Shown: positions 55,038-62,542 of the stretch, piece after piece
Layout: each line of letters begins with the position of its first letter
Position numbering within the stretch: the stretch's first letter is position 1
DNA from: Streptomyces albireticuli
GTDB lineage: Bacteria > Actinomycetota > Actinomycetes > Streptomycetales > Streptomycetaceae
Direction: 5' to 3'
Length of the DNA stretch: 64,000 nt
NCBI RefSeq assembly: GCF_002192455.1
Contig: NZ_CP021744.1
Location: forward strand, 4,556,001-4,620,000
Translations under genes and position numbers: made by a program
The notes under the pieces: model-generated
Told to the model about the DNA's origin: nothing
Databases searched by the model: none
What the model saw: the letters and a program-made list of their open reading frames with translations, nothing else

Positions 55038-57077
55038 CTACACCCCGATCCGCTCCTGCCCCTTCTCGTCCTCCTCCAGCAGCCGCGCCGCCATCGTGTC
55101 CAGCGCCCTGTCCAGGAGCGCCCTGTCCTGCGGGTCCGTGACGTCCCAGTCGTTCAGGTGGCCGGCCAGCCAGGCGCGCCAGGCCGTGCCCAGGCGGTCG
55201 AGTTCGGCCTCGCCGGCCGGGGTGAGGGTGAGGTGGTCGCCGTCCAGGCGGGCGAGGCCGGCGGCGGCGGTGCGGGTGAAGGCCGGTTCCAGGGCCTCCG
55301 GGGGCATGCGGTGGGCTGCGGCCACGGAGGAGAGGAGGGCCTCGCCGCGGACGCGGAGGCGCCAGTGGATCTGGCCCAGCGTCCAGGCCTCGGCCGGGCC
55401 CAGGGAGCTGCCCGAGGCGGCGAGGACCTGGCGGCTCACCGGGGGGCCCTCGGCCTTGCGCATGACGCTCGCCACCGCCCGTTCCAACTGGCGCTGCGCC
55501 TCCGCCGAGTCGGGCGCCGAGAACGCCTCGCCCATGTCCTGCGCCCCCGCCCGCGCGCTGTCGCGCAGCGGCACCTGCTTGAGGAACCACGCGGCGACGA
55601 AGCCGGCGAGCGCGACGGGGACGACCCACAGGAAGACGTAGTTGATCGTCTCCGCGTAGGCGTCGATGACCGGCCGCGCCTGCTCCGGGGTGAGCCGGGC
55701 GAGGTCCTGCGGGCTCTGCACCGCGGCCGGCGGGACGCCGGGGGAGCGGGCGAGCGCCTCCTCCAGGTTGGGCCGGAGCTGCTTGACGTAGAGCGTGCCG
55801 AAGATGGCCGTGCCGAAGGCGCTGCCCAGGGTGCGGAAGAAGGTCACGCCCGAGGTCGCCGTGCCCAGTTCGTGGTACGGCACCGTGTTCTGCACGGCGA
55901 TCGTCAGCACCTGCATGGCCAGTCCGATGCCGGCGCCGAGCACGAACATGTACAGCGACTCCAGCCACGGCCCCGTCGACGCGCCCATCGTCGACATCAG
56001 GAACAGGCCCAGCGCCATCACGGCCATCCCGGCGATCGGGAAGACGCGGTAGCGGCCGGTGCGGCTGACCGCCACGCCGGACAGCATCGACGCGCCCAGC
56101 AGCCCGGCGACCATGGGCAGCGCCCGTACGCCCGACATGGTGGCCGACACCCCGTCCACGTACTGGAGATACGTCGGCAGGTACGTCAGCGCCCCCAGCA
56201 TCGCGAAACCCACGATGAAGCTGAGCACCGAGCAGATCGTGAAGACGGGGTTGGCGAAGAGGTGCATGGGGAGCATGGGTTCCTCGGCCCGCAGCTCCAC
56301 CCGGACGAACGCGGCCAGCAGCACGATCGAGCCCGCGAACAGGCCGATGATGACGGGCGACCCCCACGCGTACTCGTTGCCGCCCCACTCCAGGCCCAGC
56401 ACCAGCCCGGACGCGCCGAGCGCCACCAGCGCGATGCCCGCGTAGTCGATGACGGGCCGCACCGCCGAGCGCACCACCGGGATCGTCCGCGCCGCCATGA
56501 CCACCATGACGATCGCCACGGGCACGTTGACGTAGAAGCACCAGCGCCAGGTCGCGTGGTCGGTGAAGACCCCGCCGAGCGTCGGCCCGACCACCGTCGT
56601 GACGCCGAACACCGCGCCCAGCGCCCCCTGGTACTTTCCGCGTTCGCGCAACGGGATGACGTCCGCGATCAGCGCCATCGCCGTCACCATCAGACCGCCG
56701 CCGCCGATCCCCTGGAGGGCTCGCGCGGCGATCAGCATCAGCATGGAGTTGGCCGCGCCCGCGAAGACCGAGCCGCCGACGAACACCACCGCGCTCAGCT
56801 GGAAGATCACCTTTCGGCCGAAGAGGTCGCCGAACTTGCCGACGAGGACGGTCGAGACGGTCTCGGCGAGGAGGTACGCCGTCACCACCCACGCCATGTG
56901 CCCGCCGCCGCCCAGGTCCGCGACGATCGTCGGCAGCGCGGTCGACACGATCGTCTGGTCGAGGGCGGCCAGCAGCATGCCGAGGACGATCGTGACGAAG
57001 ACGAGGTTGATCCGGCGGCGGCTGAGCTCGGGCGGGGTCACGGGGACCTCGGCGGTGGGCGCGGCGGCCGTGGCCAT
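55038..57077 (-). CDS. DHA2-family MFS exporter with C-terminal winged-helix-like domain
   Basis: 679 residues from ATG 57077 (GGAGG, 7 nt). Fourteen hydrophobic helices cover about 25-535: LDQTIVSTALPTIVADL in the first helix (DHA2 motif D1), GKFGDLFGRKVIFQLSAVVF (motif A) and GAVFGVTTVVGPTLGG (motif C). The extra 130 residues at the end look like a MarR/winged-helix module (WTLGQIHWRLRVRGEALLSS...LARLDGDHLTLTPAGEAELDRLG). This fusion recurs in Streptomyces EmrB-type pumps and may gate activity. It exports drugs or metabolites and is divergent from the Ni/Co transporter. Confidence 0.9.
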   Translation of the reverse strand: MATAAAPTAEVPVTPPELSRRRINLVFVTIVLGMLLAALDQTIVSTALPTIVADLGGGGHMAWVVTAYLLAETVSTVLVGKFGDLFGRKVIFQLSAVVFVGGSVFAGAANSMLMLIAARALQGIGGGGLMVTAMALIADVIPLRERGKYQGALGAVFGVTTVVGPTLGGVFTDHATWRWCFYVNVPVAIVMVVMAARTIPVVRSAVRPVIDYAGIALVALGASGLVLGLEWGGNEYAWGSPVIIGLFAGSIVLLAAFVRVELRAEEPMLPMHLFANPVFTICSVLSFIVGFAMLGALTYLPTYLQYVDGVSATMSGVRALPMVAGLLGASMLSGVAVSRTGRYRVFPIAGMAVMALGLFLMSTMGASTGPWLESLYMFVLGAGIGLAMQVLTIAVQNTVPYHELGTATSGVTFFRTLGSAFGTAIFGTLYVKQLRPNLEEALARSPGVPPAAVQSPQDLARLTPEQARPVIDAYAETINYVFLWVVPVALAGFVAAWFLKQVPLRDSARAGAQDMGEAFSAPDSAEAQRQLERAVASVMRKAEGPPVSRQVLAASGSSLGPAEAWTLGQIHWRLRVRGEALLSSVAAAHRMPPEALEPAFTRTAAAGLARLDGDHLTLTPAGEAELDRLGTAWRAWLAGHLNDWDVTDPQDRALLDRALDTMAARLLEEDEKGQERIGV

Positions 57078-57427
57078 GTGGCAACCTCCGAAGTCCGCGG
57101 AACGTAGTCCTCCGGGATTCAGCATTCGGGCAGACGCCGTCTCCCGCCACCGCTGGCGGCGCGCGGGTGAGCGAGAGGCGTGCAGAAGCGGCGCACACGC
57201 TCTTGCGAAGGGTTCGCAACACGCGCCTATCATCGAGCGGTTCCTCCGTTGCACGGCGTGCGGGCCGGTGCATCCGCACGGGCGCGCGGCACCGCGCGAG
57301 CCCCGCGCCGCGCGGAGCACGCCGGACAGCGGACGCGCCGCCCGTGACGATCAGCCGTGCCGGACACCTGTGGCGCACAGCCCCGCCGCAGGCCACCGCG
57401 CACGGCCCCGCAGAGCGGAGTCCCGCC
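57078..57427. other. Divergent intergenic region upstream of cbiMN
   Basis: 350 nt. It contains the Nur-like box/promoter at 57203-57233 and a GC-rich leader of about 190 nt before cbiMN. No B12-box or adenosylcobalamin riboswitch core was recognised, which argues against cobalamin control. Confidence 0.5.
57203..57233 (+). promoter_or_regulatory. Nur-box-like operator over a promoter
   Basis: TTGCGAAGGGTTCGCAA (57203-57219) fits the Streptomyces Nur box TTGCaa-N5-ttGCAA and is a perfect inverted repeat. Its left half doubles as a -35 (TTGCGA) 19 nt before TATCAT (57228-57233). Nickel-bound Nur would block this promoter when nickel is sufficient. Confidence 0.65.
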
Positions 57428-58489
57428 ATGCACGTCCCCGACGGATTCATCGACGCCCCGGTCTCCCTCGCCACCGGCGCCCTCGCCGCGGCGGCCGTCG
57501 CCACCGCCCTCCGTGGCGCGCGCCGCGAGCTCGACGACAGGGCGGCACCGCTCGCCGGCCTCGTCGCCGCCTTCGTCTTCGCCGTCCAGATGCTCAACTT
57601 CCCCGTCGCCGCCGGTACCAGCGGACACCTCCTGGGCGGTGCCCTCGCCGCGATACTCGTCGGCCCGTACACCGCCGTCCTCTGCATATCCGTCGTCCTG
57701 CTGATGCAGGGAGTGCTCTTCGCGGACGGCGGCCTCACCGCGCTCGGCGTCAACATCACCGACATGGGCGTCGTCACCACCCTCGTGGCCTACGGCACCT
57801 TCCGCGCGCTCCTCGCCCTCCTGCCCCGCCGCAGGTCCGGCGTCACCGCCGCCTCGTTCGTCGCCGCGCTGGTGTCCGTACCGGCCGCCGCCTGCGCCTT
57901 CACCTTCCTCTACGCCCTCGGCGGCACCACCGACGTCCCGCTCGGCAAGGTCTTCACGGCCATGGTCGGCGTGCACGTCCTCATCGGCATCGGCGAGGCC
58001 GCCATCACCGCCCTGACGGTCGGCGCGGTGATCGCCGTGCGGCCCGACCTCGTGCACGGCGCCCGCGGGCTCGTACGGCCGCTGGAACTGCGGACGTCCA
58101 GGGCGCCCGCCCCGGAGCCCGTGCCCGCGCGGGCCCCCGTCCCCGCCCGCCGCTCCGTCCGCCGGGTGTGGGCCGCCGGCCTCGCCGCCGCCCTCGTCTG
58201 CGCCGGCGGCGTCAGCTACTACGCCTCCACCAGCCCCGACGGCCTGGAGAAGGTCGCCCACGACAAGGGCCTCGACAGCAAGACCGAGGAACACGCCGCC
58301 AAGGGCTCCCCCCTCGCCGACTACCAGGTCAAGGACGTCTCCGACACCCGGATCTCCGGCGGCCTCGCCGGGGTGATCGGCGTCGGCGCCACCCTCGCCG
58401 CCGGCACCGGTGTCTTCCTCGTCGTCCGCCGGCGCCGCTCCCGCACGGCCGCGTCCGCCGCGGAGGCCCCGGCGGCCGGGTCCGTCTGA
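57428..58489 (+). CDS. ECF-type Ni/Co transporter substrate component CbiM fused to a PDGLE/CbiN-like domain
   Basis: 353 residues from ATG 57428. The N-terminal MHVPDGFIDAP is the conserved metal-binding start, with Met1 amine and His2 as ligands, which confirms the start. Seven hydrophobic segments follow (to about 220). After a Pro/Ala linker comes SPDGLEKVAHDKGL (PDGLE motif) and a final helix, a CbiN/NikN-like unit. It captures Ni2+ or Co2+ at the membrane and works with CbiQ and CbiO encoded next. The Nur-like box favours nickel. Confidence 0.9.
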   Translation: MHVPDGFIDAPVSLATGALAAAAVATALRGARRELDDRAAPLAGLVAAFVFAVQMLNFPVAAGTSGHLLGGALAAILVGPYTAVLCISVVLLMQGVLFADGGLTALGVNITDMGVVTTLVAYGTFRALLALLPRRRSGVTAASFVAALVSVPAAACAFTFLYALGGTTDVPLGKVFTAMVGVHVLIGIGEAAITALTVGAVIAVRPDLVHGARGLVRPLELRTSRAPAPEPVPARAPVPARRSVRRVWAAGLAAALVCAGGVSYYASTSPDGLEKVAHDKGLDSKTEEHAAKGSPLADYQVKDVSDTRISGGLAGVIGVGATLAAGTGVFLVVRRRRSRTAASAAEAPAAGSV

Positions 58490-58490
58490 C

Positions 58491-59264
58491 ATGGGCGCCG
58501 GCCACGCCTCCCACCGGCTCTACCGGCCCGGCCGCTCCCCGGTGCACGCGCTGCCCCCGCACTGCAAGCTCCTCGCCGTGCTCGCCTTCGTCCTCGTCGT
58601 GGTCTCCACCCCGCGCACCGCGGTCTGGGCCTTCGCGCTGTACGCCGCGCTCCTCGCCGTTGTCGCCGCCACCGCCCGGATCCCCGCGGCCGTCCTCCTC
58701 CGCCGGATGCTGATCGAGGTCCCCTTCGTGGCGTTCGCCGTGCTGATGCCGTTCGTCGCCGAGGGGGAGCGGGTGCGCGTCCTCGGTCTCGCCCTCAGCG
58801 AAGCCGGCCTCTGGGGCGCCTGGAACGTCCTCGCCAAGGGCACCCTCGGCGTCGCCGCCTCCGTCCTCCTGGCCGCCACCACCGAGCTGCGCGCCCTGCT
58901 GCTGGGCCTCCAGCGCCTCCGGCTGCCGCCGCTGCTCGTCCAGATCGCGTCCTTCATGATCCGGTACGGGGACGTCGTCGCCGACGAGCTGCGGCGGATG
59001 CGGGTCGCCCGCGCCTCGCGCGGCTTCCGCGCGCGCGGCGTCCGGCACTGGGGCGTGCTGGCCAGGACGGCGGGCACGCTGTTCATCCGCTCCTACGAGC
59101 GGGGGGAGCGCGTCCATCTGGCGATGGTCAGCCGGGGGTACGCGGGCGCCGTGCCGGTCATCGACGAGGTGACGGCGACACGGGCGCAGTGGGCGCGGGC
59201 GGCGGCTCTGCCGGTGGCGGCTCTGGCGGTGTGCGCGGGTGGGTGGGCGTATGCGGCGGGGTGA
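58491..59264 (+). CDS. ECF transporter T component CbiQ
   Basis: 257 residues, starting 1 nt after the CbiMN stop. N-terminal motif LPPHCKLLAVLAFVLVV, four to five hydrophobic helices, and the coupling-helix motif RRMRVARASRGF with a second Ala-Arg-Gly-like box at AMVSRGYAG. It joins the metal-binding subunit to the ATPase. A repeat element (R4) of about 115 bp separates it from cbiO. Confidence 0.92.
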   Translation: MGAGHASHRLYRPGRSPVHALPPHCKLLAVLAFVLVVVSTPRTAVWAFALYAALLAVVAATARIPAAVLLRRMLIEVPFVAFAVLMPFVAEGERVRVLGLALSEAGLWGAWNVLAKGTLGVAASVLLAATTELRALLLGLQRLRLPPLLVQIASFMIRYGDVVADELRRMRVARASRGFRARGVRHWGVLARTAGTLFIRSYERGERVHLAMVSRGYAGAVPVIDEVTATRAQWARAAALPVAALAVCAGGWAYAAG

Positions 59265-59282
59265 GCGGCGGGCCGGGGCGGG

Positions 59283-59396
59283 GTGCCGCTGCGCGGGGCT
59301 TTTCCCCGGCCCCGCCCCTTCCCGGAACCGGGGGCAAGCCCCCGGACCCCCGTTCCGCGCTGACGCGCGGTGTCCTCAAGCGCCGGACGGGCTGAA
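59283..59396. repeat. Palindromic repeat, copy R4, inside the transporter operon
   Basis: Contains TTTTCCCCGGCCCCGCCCCT and TCCTCAAGCGCCGGACGGGC, the hallmark parts of R1-R3. It sits between cbiQ and cbiO, 36 nt before the cbiO ATG, and may attenuate or process the operon mRNA. Confidence 0.7.
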
Positions 59397-59432
59397 TTTC
59401 GCCTGGCCACCGCACCCCGGACGGAGACCACC

Positions 59433-60239
59433 ATGCCCCCCGCATCTCCCACACCTCCCGTAACCCCCACCCCGTACTCCCTGGAAGTCTCCGGCCTCGC
59501 CTACGCCTACCCCGACGGCCACCAGGCCCTCTTCGGCGTCGACCTCACGGTCGCCCGCGGCGAGCGCGTCGCCCTGCTCGGCCCGAACGGCGCCGGCAAG
59601 ACCACCCTGGTCCTCCACCTCAACGGCATCCTCGGCGGCGGCCTGGGCGGTGTCCGGGTCGGCGGGCTGCCGGTGGAGAGGCGGAACCTCGCCGAGGTCC
59701 GCCGCCGGGTCGGCATCGTCTTCCAGGACCCCGACGACCAGCTCTTCATGCCCACCGTCCGGGAGGACGTCGCCTTCGGCCCGGCGACGGCCGGGGTGCG
59801 CGGGCCCGAGCTGGAGGCGCGCGTACGCAAGGCGCTGGCCCTCGTCGGCATGGAGGGCTTCGCCGACCGGCCCCCGCACCACCTCTCCTTCGGGCAGCGG
59901 CGCCGGGTGGCCGTCGCGACCGTCCTCGTCATGGAGCCCGAGATCCTCGTCCTGGACGAGCCGTCCTCCAACCTCGACCCGGCCTCCCGGCGTGAGCTCG
60001 CCGACATCCTGCGCGCCCTCGACGTCACCGTCCTGATGGTCACGCACGACCTGCCGTACGCCCTGGAGCTGTGCGGCAGGGCGGTGGTGCTCAGCGACGG
60101 CGTGATCGTCGCGGACGGCGCCACGCGGGAGCTGCTCTGCGACGAGGCGCTGATGCGGGCGCACCGGCTGGAGCTGCCGTTCGGCTTCGACCCGCGCGCG
60201 GTGACGGTCCCGGGCCGGGGGCCGGGCGGCGGTCCCTGA
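59433..60239 (+). CDS. ECF transporter ATPase CbiO
   Basis: 268 residues from ATG 59433 (GGAG, 8 nt). Walker A LLGPNGAGKTTLVLHLNG, Q-loop IVFQDPDDQLFMPTVREDVAFGP (typical of ECF/CbiO), signature LSFGQRRRVAVATVL, Walker B ILVLDEPSSNLDP, H-loop MVTHDLPYALELC. It provides energy for Ni/Co uptake; a single ATPase gene implies a homodimer. Confidence 0.95.
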   Translation: MPPASPTPPVTPTPYSLEVSGLAYAYPDGHQALFGVDLTVARGERVALLGPNGAGKTTLVLHLNGILGGGLGGVRVGGLPVERRNLAEVRRRVGIVFQDPDDQLFMPTVREDVAFGPATAGVRGPELEARVRKALALVGMEGFADRPPHHLSFGQRRRVAVATVLVMEPEILVLDEPSSNLDPASRRELADILRALDVTVLMVTHDLPYALELCGRAVVLSDGVIVADGATRELLCDEALMRAHRLELPFGFDPRAVTVPGRGPGGGP

Positions 60240-60401
60240 CGGGGGCGACGCGTCCGGACCGTCGGGGCGGCCACCGCGGTCACCGCCCGCGCGGCGGCCG
60301 CACCTGACGGTTCCGGTGCCCCGGTCTACGCGCATCGACCATGACGTTGCACCATTGTGGGAGGTATTGACAGCGATCGGCACAGTGGGAGCAGGAGAAC
60401 A

Positions 60402-61592
60402 GTGGTGGACGTCCAGGGCACGGTGGCGGACGGCTTCGAGCCGGTCCGGGACGCCTTCGCGGAGAACTTCGCCCGGCGCGGGGAGCGCGGCGCCGCCGTC
60501 ACCGTCTACCGGCACGGCCGGAAGGCCGTCGACCTGTGGGGCGGCACGAAGGACGCCGACGCGGCGCCCGGCGACACCGACGCCGCGCCCTGGCTCCCCG
60601 GCACCGCCCAGATCGTGCGGTCGGCGACCAAGGGCGTCGCCGCCGCCGTGCTGCTCCTGCTCCACCAGCGCGGCCAGGTCGACCTCGACGCGCCCGTCGG
60701 CACGTACTGGCCCGAGTTCAAGGCGAACGGCAAGGAGCGCGTCCTCGTGCGCCACCTGCTGTCCCACCGCGCCGGCCTGCCCGTCCTCGACACGCCGCTG
60801 ACCCCGGCCGAGGCCGTCGACGGGGTGAGCGGCCCGCGCGCCGTCGCCGCCCAGGCCCCGGCCTGGGAGCCCGGCACGGCCCACGGCTACCACGCGCAGA
60901 CGTACAGCTGGCTGCTGGGCGAGCTGGTGCACCGGATCACCGGGCGCACGACAGGCACCTGGGTGGCCGAGGAGATAGCCCGGCCGCTCGCCGCCGATCT
61001 GTGGATCGGGCTGCCGGACGCCGAGCGGGACCGGGCCGGGCGGGTCGCCGGCATCGAGCCGCCCGCCGCGCCCGCCACGCCGGGGCTGCGGGTGCGCCCC
61101 AAGAAGTCCGTCTCGGCCGCCTACGACGACCCGGACTCCCTCACCCGCCGCGCGTTCGCCGCGATCACGCCGCTCGCCGACGAGAACGACCCCGCGTACC
61201 GCGCCGCCGAGCTCCCCGCCTCCGCGGGCATCGCCACGGCGGACGGGCTGGCCCGCTTCTACGCCTCGCTGATCGGGGACGTGGAGGGCGGCCGCCGGCT
61301 CTTCGCGCCCGCGACCCTGACCCTGGCCCGTACCGAGGAGTCGGTCGGCCCGGACCGCGTCCTGGTGGTGAACACCCGCTTCGGCCTCGGCTACATGCTG
61401 CACGGCGCGGCCTCGCCGCTGCTGGCCCCCGGCTCCTTCGGCCACCCGGGCCGGGGCGGCTCGCTGGCCTTCGCGGACCCGGAGTCGGGCATCGCCTTCG
61501 GCTACGTCACCAACGGCCTCCAGAAGAACGTCACGGCGGACCCGCGCGCCCAGGCGCTCGTACGGGCGGTTGGCAAGGCGCTCGCCGGGTAG
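60402..61592 (+). CDS. Serine hydrolase (beta-lactamase/esterase EstB type)
   Basis: 396 residues from GTG 60402 (GGAG, 6 nt). Catalytic elements: S-x-x-K in RSATKGVAA, Tyr in HGYHAQTYSWLLGEL, and HPGRGGS at the KTG-like position. YRHGRKAVDLWGG and LLSHRAGLP are typical of class C-like esterases. No signal peptide, so it is cytosolic; it is more likely an esterase or amidase than a resistance enzyme. Confidence 0.9.
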   Translation: MVDVQGTVADGFEPVRDAFAENFARRGERGAAVTVYRHGRKAVDLWGGTKDADAAPGDTDAAPWLPGTAQIVRSATKGVAAAVLLLLHQRGQVDLDAPVGTYWPEFKANGKERVLVRHLLSHRAGLPVLDTPLTPAEAVDGVSGPRAVAAQAPAWEPGTAHGYHAQTYSWLLGELVHRITGRTTGTWVAEEIARPLAADLWIGLPDAERDRAGRVAGIEPPAAPATPGLRVRPKKSVSAAYDDPDSLTRRAFAAITPLADENDPAYRAAELPASAGIATADGLARFYASLIGDVEGGRRLFAPATLTLARTEESVGPDRVLVVNTRFGLGYMLHGAASPLLAPGSFGHPGRGGSLAFADPESGIAFGYVTNGLQKNVTADPRAQALVRAVGKALAG

Positions 61593-61602
61593 TGCTTGCC
61601 GC

Positions 61603-62394
61603 ATGGCAGCAGCGGCGCGCTTCGACGGCTACGCGGTACTGATCACCGGGGCGGGCCGCGGCATCGGCGAGGCCACGGCGCGGCGCTTCGCGGCCGAGGG
61701 CGCGCGGGTGCTCGTCACGGACCTCGACGGGGCGCGGGCGGACCGGGTCGCGGCCGCGGTGCGGGCGGCGGGCGGCACCGCCGAGCCGCTCGCCTGCGAC
61801 GTGGGCGACCGCACGGCCGTCGAGGCGGCGGTGGCCACGGCGGTGGGGCGCTTCGGCCGTCTCGACGTGCTGGTCAACAACGCCCTCTCCTGCCACCCCG
61901 ACCCGGCGCTGGTCGAGGACGAGGCGGACGACGACTGGTTCCGGGACCTCGACATCACGCTGACGGGCGCCTTCCGCTGTGTCCGCGCGGCCGTGCCGCA
62001 CCTGGCCGCGGCGGGCGGCCGCGGCTCCGTCGTCAACATCGGCTCGGTCAACGGCGAACAGGACTTCGGGAACCACGCCTACAGCGCCGCCAAGGCCGGC
62101 CTCGCGAGCCTCACCCGCACCCTCTCCGGCCACTGCGCGCCCCGGGGTGTCCGGGTGAACCTGGTCGCGCCCGGCACCGTCCACACCCCGAACTGGGCGG
62201 GCCGCGAGGCGCACCTGGACCGCGCGGCCACCCAGTACCCCCTCGGCCGCGTCGGCCGCCCGGAGGACATCGCGGCGGCGGTGACCTTCCTGGCGTCCCA
62301 GGACGCGTCCTGGATCACAGGGGTGACGCTGCCGGTGGACGGCGGGCTTCTGGTGAGCAACGTGGGGCTGCGGGGAGCGCTGGCGGGGGACTGA
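61603..62394 (+). CDS. Short-chain dehydrogenase/reductase
   Basis: 263 residues from ATG 61603, 10 nt after the hydrolase stop. Cofactor loop ITGAGRGIGEATARRF with an Asp after the second strand (TDLDG), which favours NAD(H). VNNA, IGSVNGEQDFGNHAYSAAKAG (catalytic Ser, Tyr, Lys), and the late GVTLPVDGG. It is probably co-transcribed with the serine hydrolase; substrate unknown. Confidence 0.92.
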   Translation: MAAAARFDGYAVLITGAGRGIGEATARRFAAEGARVLVTDLDGARADRVAAAVRAAGGTAEPLACDVGDRTAVEAAVATAVGRFGRLDVLVNNALSCHPDPALVEDEADDDWFRDLDITLTGAFRCVRAAVPHLAAAGGRGSVVNIGSVNGEQDFGNHAYSAAKAGLASLTRTLSGHCAPRGVRVNLVAPGTVHTPNWAGREAHLDRAATQYPLGRVGRPEDIAAAVTFLASQDASWITGVTLPVDGGLLVSNVGLRGALAGD

Positions 62395-62542
62395 CCCACG
62401 GGCGGGACGGCCGCGGGCGAGGGGCCGGCCGGGAGCGGGCCGCGTGCCCCGCCGCCCCGGAACGCGCCCCTCCGCCCCCGCCGGACGGGGGGCCGCGCGC
62501 CGCCCTCCGGACTCCCACAGGCTGGTTCCCTACGATGGCGCG

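Noticed and set aside
57234..57427. Possible adenosylcobalamin riboswitch before cbiMN
   Set aside because: The GC-rich leader has hairpin potential, but no B12-box or conserved core was found, and the Nur-like site offers a better explanation.
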